From contig JADJZY010000006.1 in NCBI GenBank assembly GCA_016715505.1, forward strand, positions 149,227 to 213,226: 64,000 bases of DNA, written 5' to 3'. The position numbers were made by a program, and so were the translations under genes. How positions within the stretch are numbered: the stretch's first letter is position 1; each line of letters begins with the position of its first letter. This DNA comes from Bacteroidota bacterium. Its GTDB lineage: Bacteria > Bacteroidota > Bacteroidia > Chitinophagales > Chitinophagaceae. Below, piece after piece: positions 10,403 to 20,458 of the stretch. The notes below the pieces were generated by a model. It saw only the letters and a list, made by a program, of their open reading frames with translations, had not been told where the DNA came from and made no database searches.

Positions 10403-10840
10403 ATGCGTACATCCATATCTCTTCTATTATTCGGACTTATTTTGTTCATAGTCTCTTGTAAAAAGAAGGCTGAATTTACAGACCCCTCAAGCTATCAAGT
10501 AGTGGTGATCAACGAAAATTGGTCACAGGCTGTTCAGCAAGCCAAAGATAAAAATCAACATATCTTTTTATTGTTACATGCCGATTGGTGTGGTATTTGT
10601 AAAGGTTTTATTGCGGATGTGATGCCTGATCAGGATGTGGCGCTCAGTATCAACAATAAAATCATCGTTGCCATGGTAGATGGTGACATGCCAGGCGGTG
10701 CCGATTTGAAAACTAAATATGCGGTGAGTGCATATCCGACGATGGTTATTGTCGACAAGGATGAAAATACCCTCCTTAAAAGGCAAGGCCAAATAGAGAA
10801 GCAAGAATTTGTGGATTGGATTACACCGTATTTGAAGTAA
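10403..10840 (+). CDS. thioredoxin-like lipoprotein
   Basis: A 145-residue thioredoxin-fold protein with lipobox LFIVSC (Cys19) and the redox motif WCGICK (Cys63/Cys66). The cis-proline loop is visible as AYPTMVIV. It starts 6 bp after msrA. The likely job is to reduce the envelope MsrA/MsrB lipoproteins, or to pass electrons from a DsbD-like carrier. The partner is inferred from gene order only. Confidence 0.85.
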   Translation: MRTSISLLLFGLILFIVSCKKKAEFTDPSSYQVVVINENWSQAVQQAKDKNQHIFLLLHADWCGICKGFIADVMPDQDVALSINNKIIVAMVDGDMPGGADLKTKYAVSAYPTMVIVDKDENTLLKRQGQIEKQEFVDWITPYLK

Positions 10841-10928
10841 CTTTCATGCAATTCTATGAGATGGTCCGGAAATTTGGTAAAGAAGGCTGGGCATTTCATA
10901 TTGTAGGATAAAATCACATCATCTGGCC

Positions 10929-11474
10929 ATGCAAAAAATAACTGTTTTTCTTCTTGTAATCATCATTTCGTTTCTTTCATCCGTTCCCCTTTTTGCACAG
11001 TGGATGAAATTTGAGCAAGTTATCGTAAGCTTCAAAATCAAGAATGCCGGTATCAATGTGGATGGGCGATTTGGCAATGCCAAAGGGAGTGGTAAATTTG
11101 ATGAAAAGGATCTTTCAAAGTCCTATTTTTTGGGCGTAGTTGAGCCTCATTCGGTTCAAACGGGCATTAAAATGCGCGACAAACATTTAAAAGAAAAATC
11201 CGAATTTTTTGATGTACAGAAATTTCCATCCATCGAAATGAAGTCGGTAAAAATTGAGTTGGAAAGTGCCCAACAGTATCGGGTAACCTGGGATTTGACC
11301 ATGAAGGGAATTACCCTGCGCTTTAAATCAAGCATGACGGCTGTTCAGGAAAATGGGAAATTGATTCTGCAAACTACTTTTAAACTGAACCGAAAAGAAT
11401 GGAAAGTTGGCGGCAACAGCATAACCATGAGTGATGTTGTGAGCGTTCAATTACGGGCTGTGATGACGAAGTAG
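10929..11474 (+). CDS. YceI-family lipocalin-like secreted protein
   Basis: A 181-residue periplasmic protein with a signal peptide ending LFAQ and a YceI beta-barrel pattern (FKIKNAGINVDGRF, FFDVQKFPSIEMKS, MKGITLRF). YceI proteins bind isoprenoid-like lipids in an antiparallel barrel. It lies 88 bp after the thioredoxin-like gene. A clear paralogue sits at 56667-57200 and shares the FKIKNAGI, VQTGIK/IQTGIK and MKGIT segments. Its closeness to the PKS/prenyl cluster makes a lipid-quinone ligand conceivable but unproven. Confidence 0.85.
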   Translation: MQKITVFLLVIIISFLSSVPLFAQWMKFEQVIVSFKIKNAGINVDGRFGNAKGSGKFDEKDLSKSYFLGVVEPHSVQTGIKMRDKHLKEKSEFFDVQKFPSIEMKSVKIELESAQQYRVTWDLTMKGITLRFKSSMTAVQENGKLILQTTFKLNRKEWKVGGNSITMSDVVSVQLRAVMTK

Positions 11475-11565
11475 TGTATCTGTCAAACCTTGCCCCAACA
11501 GTCTTATGGTTATTGGATATCTTTGAATCGCTACAACAAAATTTGGTTTACCTTCGCCATCCTTT

Positions 11566-14500
11566 ATGAATTTGCAGTATCTGCAAGGATTATACGAACA
11601 ACATCCCTGTCTGAAAAATTTGACAGATGATATTGTATTGCCTGCACCCCGCCTTATTCGCTTAAAAAATATACGCCATGCGGCGTTTTCATTTTTTGCG
11701 ACCACGGTATTTAAGTCTTTAGACTACAATCATATTTTTATACTAGACGATAAAGAAGCCGCAGCTTATTTTCAAAACGACTTTGAAACACTCAGCGGAG
11801 CATTGGACGTGTGTTTGTTTCCGGGCTCATTTAAAAAGACCGGTCAAATCGGGGCGTTAAATAGCAGCCATGTGATGTTGCGTGCCGAAGCGCTCATGAA
11901 ATGGAACGCCGAACAGGTGCGCAAAAAGGTGTTGATTACTTATCGGGAAGCCATTACCGAAAAGGTGGTGAATCCGAATACCTTCACCAAAAACACCGTA
12001 TTCATCAAACAAAACCAAAAACTGGATACAGCATTTTTACTGGAGTTTTGTTGGACATGGGTTTTGTAAAAGAAGATTTTGTATACGAACCCGGACAATT
12101 TGCAATTCGTGGAGGTATAATTGATATCTATTCTTTTGGGAATGAATATCCGTATCGGGTAGAATTGTTTGATGATGAGGTGGAAAGTATCCGTTTGTTT
12201 AATCCCGAAAACCAACTTTCGGAACGCCGCCTTCTGCAGGTGAGTATCATTCCAAATATTGAAACCCATTTTGATCGGAGCGAAAAAATATCCTTATTTG
12301 AATACATTCCGGAAAATACCATTGTCTGGATTCATGATGCCGCACACTGCCTCGAAAGGATCCGGAAAATGACCCGGTTTTTGGAGGACAAACAAGAGGT
12401 GGTTTATGTGAATGATAAAGATGAAGAAACAAAAATTTTACCGGAAGATTTTTTGAATCCGGAGGAGCTCATTCGTCAGATATCACAAAAACGATTGGTG
12501 GAATTTGGTAAGGGATTTGCAGATGAAGAATTTCAAGTTCCCGTCTTCAAAGAGTTTTCTTTTCAGGTGAATGAACAACCCGCCTTTAATCGAAATTTTG
12601 AATTGCTCATTCAGGATCTCAACGATAAAGCAGCCGCTCATTTTACCTTGTTTATTTTTTCGGAGAATGTGAAACAATTGGAAAGATTGCGGAGCATCTT
12701 TACCGAACTGAAAGCCAATATCTTGTTCACGCCTATTCCGCATTCGATTTCGGCCGGGTTTATTGATCATGATTTAAAAGTGGTGGCTTATACCGATCAC
12801 CAGATTTTTCAACGATACCACAAATACAAAATGAAACAGGCCTACTCGCAAGGGAAGGCGCTGAATTTGCGGGCATTGAAGGAGTTACAGCCGGGTGACT
12901 TTGTAGCCCATATTGATCATGGTATCGGTCGATATTCGGGGTTGCAAAAAATAGATGTGAATGGTGTCATGCAGGAAGCCGTGCGCATTTTGTACAAGGA
13001 CAATGATGTGCTTTATGTGAACATCAATTCATTGCATAAAATTACCCGCTACACCGGTAAGGATGGCACTGAGCCAAAGATGCATAAAATTGGTAGCGGT
13101 GCATGGGAAAAACTTAAGGCGAAAACCAAGAAACAAGTTAAGGATATTGCCAGCGATTTGATTCGTTTATATGCTGCCCGAAGAGCCAGTCAGGGATATG
13201 CATTTGCTCCTGATTCCTATATGCAAACCGAACTGGAGGCTTCCTTTATGTATGAAGATACTCCCGATCAGGGCAAGGCTGTGCAGGATGTTAAAAAAGA
13301 TATGGAATCAACGTCTCCCATGGATCGATTGGTTTGTGGCGATGTGGGTTTTGGTAAAACAGAAGTGGCCATCCGTGCGGCTTTTAAAGCAGTGGCCGAT
13401 GGTAAACAAGCTGCTGTATTAGTGCCTACTACCATTTTGGCTTATCAGCACTATCAAAATTTTAAAGAGCGATTAAAGGATTTTCCATGTACAGTGGATT
13501 ATTTAAACCGCTTTAAATCGAGTAAGGAAAAAAATTAACCTTCGAAAAACTGGCAGACGGCAAAATTGATATTGTTATCGGAACCCATGCGCTTCTGGGG
13601 AAGGATGTGAAGTTTAAAGAATTGGGTTTGCTCGTGATCGATGAAGAACAAAAATTTGGCGTTGCTGCAAAGGAGAAAATTAAGAATTTGAAAGTGAACG
13701 TGGATACCCTCACCCTGACAGCCACGCCCATTCCCCGGACCTTACAGTTTTCACTCATGGGCGCTCGTGATTTATCGGTGATCAATACACCGCCACCAAA
13801 CAGACAACCTGTTCATACCGAGGTGGCGATGTTTAATGACGAGCTCATCCGCGATGCCATTTATTATGAAACTGAGCGGGGGGGACAAGTATTTTTTATC
13901 CATAATCGGGTTCATGGTTTGGCAGAAATGCGCGCCCATATTCAAACACTTTGTCCGGATATTAGCATTGGAATGGCTCATGGGCAATTGGAAGGTGATG
14001 AACTAGAAGAAACCATTCTTGATTTTATGGCACAGAAATATGATGTATTGGTAAGTACCAATATTGTAGAAAGTGGGGTGGATATTCCGAATGCCAATAC
14101 CATTATCGTGAATAATGCTCATCAATTCGGGCTGAGTGATTTACATCAATTGCGCGGACGGGTAGGGCGTAGCAATAAAAAGGCGTTTTGTTATTTGCTC
14201 GCACCTTCATTAAGTTTGTTGCCGAGCGATTCCAAAAAACGTTTACAAACCATTGAGCAATTCAGTGAATTAGGAAGTGGTTTTCAAATTGCCATGAAGG
14301 ATTTAGATATCCGGGGTGCAGGGAATATGTTAGGCGGTGAACAAAGTGGATTTATTACGGATATTGGTTTTGAGATGTATCAGAAAATTTTAAATGAAGC
14401 CATTCGTGAGTTAAAACACACCGACTTTAAAGATGTCTTCAAGGAACAGATATTAGATAAAGAAGATTTTGTTTCAGATTGCACCATTGATACAGATCTT

Positions 14501-14977
14501 GAAATACTGATACCGGATTCCTATGTGGAAAGTATTGCGGAACGATTGTCGCTTTATACCCAATTGGATCAATGTGAACATGAATCGGAGTTGCAGTTGT
14601 TCCGGGCGTCCCTGATAGATCGTTTTGGACCTATTCCTAAACAAGTGGAGGACTTATTCACAGCATTGCGTTTACGTTGGTTAGGTAAGGAACTGGGTTT
14701 CGAAAAGGTGATGCTTAAAAACCGTCAGTTAAAATTATACTTTGTAGGTAATCCTGAATCACCCTATTTCCAAAGTCCAATATTTGATTACATTCTGGAG
14801 GCTACTCAAACCACCATTAAAAATGTTCGATTAAAACATATCGGAACCAATATGATGATGATTGTAGATTTGGTCAAAACGATTGACGAAATTGAAAAGC
14901 TTTTTTTACGTTTAAAACGACCTGCAGAAATCCAGCCTTCAAACCAGTTATCAGAAACGGACAGCAGCCTTGAATAG
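11566..14977 (+). CDS. mfd: Mfd, transcription-repair coupling factor (two frameshifts)
   Basis: A DNA translocase that removes stalled RNA polymerase and recruits UvrA. About 1137 residues when the frame is restored, the usual length. Visible parts are the UvrB-like N-terminus (FAIRGGIIDIYSF), the RNAP-interaction segment (GDFVAHIDHGIGRYSG), the helicase P-loop (GDVGFGKTEVAIRAAF), the DEEQ box, and motif VI (HQLRGRVGRS). Frameshifts lie at the T4 run 12046-12049 (one T missing) and the A7 run 13528-13534 (one A missing). Both are homopolymer losses, so the gene is probably intact in the cell. Its 3' end overlaps the opposing receptor gene by 27 bp. Confidence 0.95.
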
Positions 14978-17596
14978 GAAATATCTGCGCACGCCGGTAT
15001 TATATTCCTCGGTCGTATAATTCACAAAATTTCTGAAATCATAGTTTCGGTAGGAATTAAAAATATCATGGGCAAGAAGTGTGAGCGTGAGCGGTGTTTT
15101 GTTGAAAAAACTACGTGATACACTTAAGTCCAAAATATGAAATCGGCTTTTTTGAGATTTACCTGTTCCGGATAATTGATTGTTATTTGATTCAATTTTA
15201 AAAAAAGTATTCTTAAGAAGTTCAATATTCAAAAACGCATTCAGGATAATTTCCTGTGCAGAAAACGGAAGGTCCTGCTGAATCCGTTCATATCGGTATT
15301 TCGCAAAAATGATAAAATCGATATGAGATGAAAGATTGCTGCTCAGCGTGAGTGATGGAGATATACTCCGGCTGAAGGCTTTGTTTTGAACGAAGTTAAT
15401 TTGTGAATAACGTTGATATTGATTGTAATCGATGCGGGGTTTTAAAATAGAACGCAAGTATTTAAAAGGGAAATCATAACTTAGTTGGGCATTCAAAGAA
15501 TAGTAGTTTTTATTGTTTTCATAATAACGTAATTGAGCACCGGGTTCAATCGTAATTTGCTGATAAAACAAGGTGTCAGAGCTTGCAATCAGGGTGTTCT
15601 GACGGATAGGATGGATAAAGTAATTTCCATTCAGTGACGCATGAAAAAAAGATCCTGTGCTGGCGTTTTTCCATTTGTAACGGATACTTGAACGAAGTAC
15701 TTGAGTTGGGATCAAATCGGGATTCCCAATTTGCATCGAAAGCCTGTTTATATTATTCAAAGTTGGATTCAGTTCCGAAAAGGATGGTGTTTCATTTCTT
15801 TGAGACAGTTGGATATTGAGGTTCTCATTTTTATTGATAGGGATGAAAATGGATAGATTCAAAGATGGCAGCACAAATGATTGATCGATCCTGTTGAGAT
15901 TGAAGTCGCCGGATTGTAATGTAAACTTGCTAAGAGAACTGTAAAGATTGATGTTCAGTTTTTCGTGATTGTAATAGTAGTTCAGGTTCCATTTGAGTTC
16001 CTGGCTTTCTTGTTGAATGCGAATCAACAAACTACTATCGACTAAATTAAATGCTTGTTCAGAGGAATTAAAATTGTTCACGTCCTGTGAGGTTTGTGCT
16101 TGTCGCAACCAGAAGTTTATTCCGCTTTCGAGACTATGTTTTTTATTGAAATCATATTTAATGCTGAAATCAGGTTCAATATAATTTTGAGCACTGAGAT
16201 ATTGGTTTTGATAATTTTGTATGAGTGTATCTGTACGAATATTTTCGGTATAAGTTTCCGAAACCTGATCATTGTTATTATTGTTGAATCGAAGAGAAGC
16301 AGAGCCGGACAATTTTTCTTTTCGATCCCTTAAGGAATAAGTCAGGTAGGTACTGATGCTTTGTGAACTGGAAAGGCTGGTGCTTTTCAAAAGACTTTTT
16401 AGATCGATACTGCCTAAAGTGTTTAATGCATGCTGATCAATGTTTCTTTCGTTGCGATTGCGTCGGTAATCCACTCTCCAGGTTAATTTTTTGAATGAAT
16501 CCGGTTCGAATTCAATTTTAATATTTCCACCCGGGCCGCCATTCACATTCTGTTGTTGATTGTTTGATTGAATAACGCCACCACTATTTTCTCCATCCGT
16601 GTAACGCGAAATACTTTCATTCTCGATGGTGTTTCCATAACGGCCCCAATATAGATTGGTTTGAATATTGAGTTTGGAGTTGATTTTTTTCTGAAGTGAA
16701 AATGAGATGTCCTGATCCAGAGGAAGACCACTTGATTGGAATTGTGAAGAAGCATCAAAATAATCGCCGGTTTTGATTCGACCTTTGTTGATGGTGCCAT
16801 TCAGCGTAATCATTTCCTCTTTTCGTTGCGAAACGATATTCACATCTGCAAAGAATAAATCATCTGTGGCATACCCACCCGATAGTTTGGTGCGAGGTTT
16901 GGAAAAATAATCTTGACTTGTCACAATATTCATGACTTTGGGTTGATTATTTTTTTTCGTCGAATCGCGAAGTTTACCTTCCGGAATATCATCAAATACC
17001 TGAATTTTTTCGATGATGGAAGCGGGCAAACTTTGAAGTAAGAGTCGTGGATTGTCTCCATAGCAAAGCATACCATTGATTTGTACTTTACTCACTGAAT
17101 CGCCCTGAACGGTGATATTGCCATCCATTTGTATGCCGGGAATTTTATTCAAAAAATAAATGGCATCCATATCCGGGGTTGTGCGGTATTGTTTGGCATT
17201 CATTTCAAGGGTGTCGCCTTTTTGGATGAGTGCATTTTTTTTATTTTTAATGGTGGTTTCTTTGAGGAGATAGGTGCTATCTACCATACGGATAGGATCT
17301 AACTTTTGATACCTATCCTGAATAAGAATCGTTTTGGCAAATCGGGCATAACCCACCTGACTCACAACCAATAAATATTTGCCAGGATTTTGGATGCCAT
17401 AAAACTGAAAATTTCCGTATAAAGTTGTTTGGGTATTCAAATAGGTCGTATCTACTAAGCTCATGAGTTCTACCCGGCATTGTGATAACTTAAATCCGGT
17501 ACGTGCATCCACCACTTTACCTTCAATGCTATAACTCTGTGCTTGCATCAAAGAGCTGCAACAAATGATCAGGATAAATAGGTTGAAAAATCGCAT
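14951..17596 (-). CDS. outer-membrane beta-barrel receptor (TonB-dependent-like, OMP_b-brl_3 type)
   Basis: An 880-residue outer-membrane protein. The ATG at 17596 is chosen because it begins the signal peptide (MRFFNLFILIICCSS ... AQ); the upstream in-frame extension to 17689 looks non-coding. After the signal comes a carboxypeptidase-regulatory-like domain (IEGKVVDARTGFKL), then a plug-like region (DAIYFLNKIPGIQMDG ... VQINGM), then a long barrel ending in the aromatic residue of KAAVRF. Substrate unknown. It is convergent with mfd, with a 27-bp tail overlap. Confidence 0.85.
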   Translation of the reverse strand: MRFFNLFILIICCSSLMQAQSYSIEGKVVDARTGFKLSQCRVELMSLVDTTYLNTQTTLYGNFQFYGIQNPGKYLLVVSQVGYARFAKTILIQDRYQKLDPIRMVDSTYLLKETTIKNKKNALIQKGDTLEMNAKQYRTTPDMDAIYFLNKIPGIQMDGNITVQGDSVSKVQINGMLCYGDNPRLLLQSLPASIIEKIQVFDDIPEGKLRDSTKKNNQPKVMNIVTSQDYFSKPRTKLSGGYATDDLFFADVNIVSQRKEEMITLNGTINKGRIKTGDYFDASSQFQSSGLPLDQDISFSLQKKINSKLNIQTNLYWGRYGNTIENESISRYTDGENSGGVIQSNNQQQNVNGGPGGNIKIEFEPDSFKKLTWRVDYRRNRNERNIDQHALNTLGSIDLKSLLKSTSLSSSQSISTYLTYSLRDRKEKLSGSASLRFNNNNNDQVSETYTENIRTDTLIQNYQNQYLSAQNYIEPDFSIKYDFNKKHSLESGINFWLRQAQTSQDVNNFNSSEQAFNLVDSSLLIRIQQESQELKWNLNYYYNHEKLNINLYSSLSKFTLQSGDFNLNRIDQSFVLPSLNLSIFIPINKNENLNIQLSQRNETPSFSELNPTLNNINRLSMQIGNPDLIPTQVLRSSIRYKWKNASTGSFFHASLNGNYFIHPIRQNTLIASSDTLFYQQITIEPGAQLRYYENNKNYYSLNAQLSYDFPFKYLRSILKPRIDYNQYQRYSQINFVQNKAFSRSISPSLTLSSNLSSHIDFIIFAKYRYERIQQDLPFSAQEIILNAFLNIELLKNTFFKIESNNNQLSGTGKSQKSRFHILDLSVSRSFFNKTPLTLTLLAHDIFNSYRNYDFRNFVNYTTEEYNTGVRRYFLFKAAVRF

Positions 17597-17781
17597 GAAT
17601 TTCAAAGATATGGAATTGACGGTCTGAAATCTAAATGTCGCGCTTTCTAATAGCAATTGTGATGATAAAATGGTCCAGACATTTTCCATTTGTTGCGATG
17701 ATTTTTTTATATCAAGTACGGGTGTTTTGATGGGGGCTATTTTTAATATGATTCTAATGAGGCGAATTCATCACTACCTAT

Positions 17782-17789
17782 TACTTTTG
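17782..17789 (+). promoter_or_regulatory. candidate -7 box (TACTTTTG) of the AlkB gene
   Basis: TACTTTTG matches the Bacteroidota -7 consensus TAnnTTTG and lies 5 bp before the AlkB start codon, which would give a leaderless or very short-leader mRNA. No clear TTG at the -33 distance is seen, so support is modest. Confidence 0.35.
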
Positions 17790-17794
17790 TTCCT

Positions 17795-18841
17795 ATGAAA
17801 TGGTATGCCTATTTGTTGCCACTGAGTTTTTATTTGTGTTCCTTATTGGCATTTCATACGTCCGGTATATGGTCATATAGCACCCTCTTATTCGCCTTTG
17901 GAGTCATTGCCAGTTTGGAACTAATTTTAAAACCAAATACCGCTAACAGAGTGGATGAAGAAATTGCTGCGAAAAATCCGGTCTATCGGTTCTTGATGAT
18001 ATTTTTTGTCGGGCTCAATTGGTTGACCTTGTTGTATTTTTTCTACATCATGCGTTTCGAAGAAATGGATGGCGTCACCTATTTTGGTCGCATTATATGC
18101 ATGGGATTATTGTGTGGAGTTTTTGGAATCAATATCGGACATGAGCTGGGGCATCATACAAGTGGGTTTGATCGTGCAGTGGCAAATATTTCTTTGTTGA
18201 GTTCTTTATATATGCATTTTTATGTTGAGCACAATAAGGGACATCATAAACATGTAGCAACCGAACACGACCCAGCCAGTGCCCGCATCAATGAGCCTAT
18301 TTATTTGTTTTATCTGAGAAGTATTTATGGTTCTTTTGTATCAGCCTGGCAGATCGAAAATAAAGACTGCTCCAAAAAGTATGGGAACTGGCTGACCCCA
18401 AAGAATGAAATGATACAACTCATGCTGATTCAGGGCATTTTTGTTTATTTGATTTATTTATGGGGAGGAATGCTGGTATTGATTCCTTTTCTGCTTTCAG
18501 CTCTTATCGGAATTTTATTGCTGGAGAGTGTGAATTATATTCAGCATTATGGTTTGTCGCGGGAATTAAAAGCGAGTGGACAATACGAACGCACACAGGT
18601 ATACCATAGTTGGGATTGCCATTATCCATTAGGTAGGATGATACTATTTGAATTGACCCGTCACAGCGATCATCATTACCTGGCCAGCCGACCATACCAA
18701 ATTATGCGTTTCCATGCAGAGGCTCCTTGTCTGCCATTTGGTTATCCGTCAAGTATTCTGTTGGCCCTCATTCCGCCTCTTTGGTTTCGGGTGATGAATA
18801 AAAGAATTCCGATTCAACCCTTGAAGCAACCAAGCACTTAA
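17795..18841 (+). CDS. alkB: AlkB-type alkane 1-monooxygenase
   Basis: A 348-residue membrane di-iron hydroxylase that oxidises the terminal carbon of alkanes or related alkyl chains using rubredoxin electrons. The histidine boxes are complete: HELGHH at 116-121, EHNKGHHKH at 145-153, RHSDHH near 289-294, and the HYG motif at 251. Six hydrophobic segments precede and surround them. No rubredoxin or rubredoxin reductase is adjacent, so electron donors must lie elsewhere. It is divergent from the receptor gene on its left. Confidence 0.92.
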   Translation: MKWYAYLLPLSFYLCSLLAFHTSGIWSYSTLLFAFGVIASLELILKPNTANRVDEEIAAKNPVYRFLMIFFVGLNWLTLLYFFYIMRFEEMDGVTYFGRIICMGLLCGVFGINIGHELGHHTSGFDRAVANISLLSSLYMHFYVEHNKGHHKHVATEHDPASARINEPIYLFYLRSIYGSFVSAWQIENKDCSKKYGNWLTPKNEMIQLMLIQGIFVYLIYLWGGMLVLIPFLLSALIGILLLESVNYIQHYGLSRELKASGQYERTQVYHSWDCHYPLGRMILFELTRHSDHHYLASRPYQIMRFHAEAPCLPFGYPSSILLALIPPLWFRVMNKRIPIQPLKQPST

Positions 18842-18852
18842 AATCCTATGGC

Positions 18853-18899
18853 AAAAAAAATCAGCATTCTTGAATGTTTATTTCAATTGAATGCTGATT
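18853..18899 (-). terminator. intrinsic terminator of tRNA-Ser
   Basis: A perfect 11-bp stem (AATCAGCATTC / GAATGCTGATT) with a 19-nt loop, followed on the minus strand by a run of eight T. It lies directly downstream of tRNA-Ser and also between AlkB and the tRNA. Confidence 0.85.
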
Positions 18900-18902
18900 G
18901 TG

Positions 18903-18989
18903 CGGAGACGGCGAGATTCGAACTCGCGATACAGTTTCCCATATACACACTTTCCAGGCGTGCTCCTTCAACCACTCGGACACGTCTCC
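18903..18989 (-). tRNA. tRNA-Ser (GGA)
   Basis: An 87-nt class II tRNA read on the minus strand. The acceptor arm is GGAGACG/CGTCTCC with discriminator G; the anticodon loop CTGGAAAG gives anticodon GGA. A long variable arm and the T-loop GTTCGAATC are present. CCA is not encoded. Confidence 0.97.
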
Positions 18990-19056
18990 GGTTGAAGCCC
19001 ATTTTCTGATTGCTCTAATGGGTGGATTTTTTGAATCGACGCGAAATTAAGGCATT

Positions 19057-19818
19057 TTATGAGCCAAATAGCTTTGAGCTATTATTATTTGTAATGGCGA
19101 CCAATTCATCCATCTGCATCTCACGAATATCTGCTAATAATTGAGCAATATAGGGAATGTAAGCAGGTTCATTTCGTTTTCCACGAAATGGAACCGGCGT
19201 CAAATAGGGAGCATCCGTTTCTAAAATGATCCATTCAAGAGGAAGTTCTTTCGCCAGTTCCTTCAACCCGGCTTTGGGATAAGTCAATACGCCACCTATA
19301 CCCAAATAAAATCCCATTTGGGTAATTTCGCGGGCTATTTCACGACTACCGCTAAAACAATGAAATACACCTTGCAGTCCTTTTTGAGCGAATGGCTTTA
19401 CCAAATCGATCGTATCTCTCATCGCATCTCGTGTATGAATGACTACCGGGAGGTTTTGTTCCAGGGCCCAACTCATTTGTCTGCTTAAAGCCATCTTTTG
19501 CTCCTGAACAAAAGTTTTATCCCAATAATAATCCAATCCAATTTCGCCCACTGCAGCAAATGATCTTTTAGCCAGCCATTCTTTGGCGATGTTTAATTCT
19601 TCCTCAAAATTTTCTTTGATATAACAAGGATGAACCCCCATCATTGGAATACAATAATCCGGATGAGTGTCTGCCATTTCTAACATAGAGGCAATCGTGC
19701 CCGAATCGCAATTGGGCATATAAATTTTCTGAATACCAGCTGCCTTAGCCCGGTCAATCATCTCTGAACGGTCTGCATCAAATTGCGGGTCATAAATATG
19801 GGCATGTGTATCTATCAT
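19057..19818 (-). CDS. tatD: TatD-family metal-dependent hydrolase
   Basis: A 253-residue TIM-barrel deoxyribonuclease/hydrolase. Metal-ligand motifs are visible: DTHAHIYD at residues 3-10, GEIGLDYYW near 91-99, VVIHTRDA, FHCFSG and ETDAPYLTP. It starts 10 bp after the deacetylase stop, so it is the last gene of an operon with the deacetylase and an M28-like gene. TatD proteins are linked to DNA 3' processing and oxidative damage repair. Confidence 0.93.
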   Translation of the reverse strand: MIDTHAHIYDPQFDADRSEMIDRAKAAGIQKIYMPNCDSGTIASMLEMADTHPDYCIPMMGVHPCYIKENFEEELNIAKEWLAKRSFAAVGEIGLDYYWDKTFVQEQKMALSRQMSWALEQNLPVVIHTRDAMRDTIDLVKPFAQKGLQGVFHCFSGSREIAREITQMGFYLGIGGVLTYPKAGLKELAKELPLEWIILETDAPYLTPVPFRGKRNEPAYIPYIAQLLADIREMQMDELVAITNNNSSKLFGS

Positions 19819-19828
19819 AGTCGGTCTA

Positions 19829-20458
19829 TCAAAGGTTGAGTTTTTTAAGATTCCAACCTTGTTCTTTGCAATGGTTTAAAAATCGGGGTAAGGTATATTC
19901 CAAACGCTTGAACGCTTTTTCGCTATCATGAAAAACAACAATGGAACCCGCTCTTGATTCACGTGTGACATTGGTCAGGCAATCCTGCGGACTTAATTGT
20001 GTATCAAAATCTCCACTCAAAACATCCCACATGATAATTTTTGTATGCGGAAACATTTTTTGAATACCTGCAGCTTGTGCGTATGTAATTCGACCATAAG
20101 GGGGGCGAAACATATTGCTGGGAATCAGACTGGAAGCTTTGCGGATATTTTTAAAATATTGAAAATTATTGGTCTTCCAACCATTGAGATGATTGAAGGT
20201 ATGATTGCCAATGGCATGTCCTTCATCCAGGATACGTTGAAAAATTTCGGGATAACTTTCTACATTTTTGCCGATACAGAAAAATGTCCCTTTCGCCTGA
20301 TGTGTTTTTAACTGGTCTAATACAAAAGGGGTTACCTGTGGATGAGGTCCATCATCAAAGGTGAGATAGATACTATTGGCGTGTTCTTTGATGTGCCAGA
20401 TACCTTGATTATACAAGGCTTTGAGCAATCGTGGGGTTCGGACCAAATAGGGTTTCAT
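19829..20458 (-). CDS. polysaccharide deacetylase (NodB domain)
   Basis: A 209-residue carbohydrate esterase family 4 enzyme. NodB motifs are present: TFDDGPHP (motif 1, general base and metal Asp), HTFNH (motif 2, metal His pair), RPPYG (motif 3), WDVLSGDFD (motif 4) and VVFHDS (motif 5). No signal peptide is obvious. Its start overlaps the stop of the M28-like gene by 4 bp (ATGA). Likely substrates are N-acetylated glycans; none is identified. Confidence 0.9.
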   Translation of the reverse strand: MKPYLVRTPRLLKALYNQGIWHIKEHANSIYLTFDDGPHPQVTPFVLDQLKTHQAKGTFFCIGKNVESYPEIFQRILDEGHAIGNHTFNHLNGWKTNNFQYFKNIRKASSLIPSNMFRPPYGRITYAQAAGIQKMFPHTKIIMWDVLSGDFDTQLSPQDCLTNVTRESRAGSIVVFHDSEKAFKRLEYTLPRFLNHCKEQGWNLKKLNL

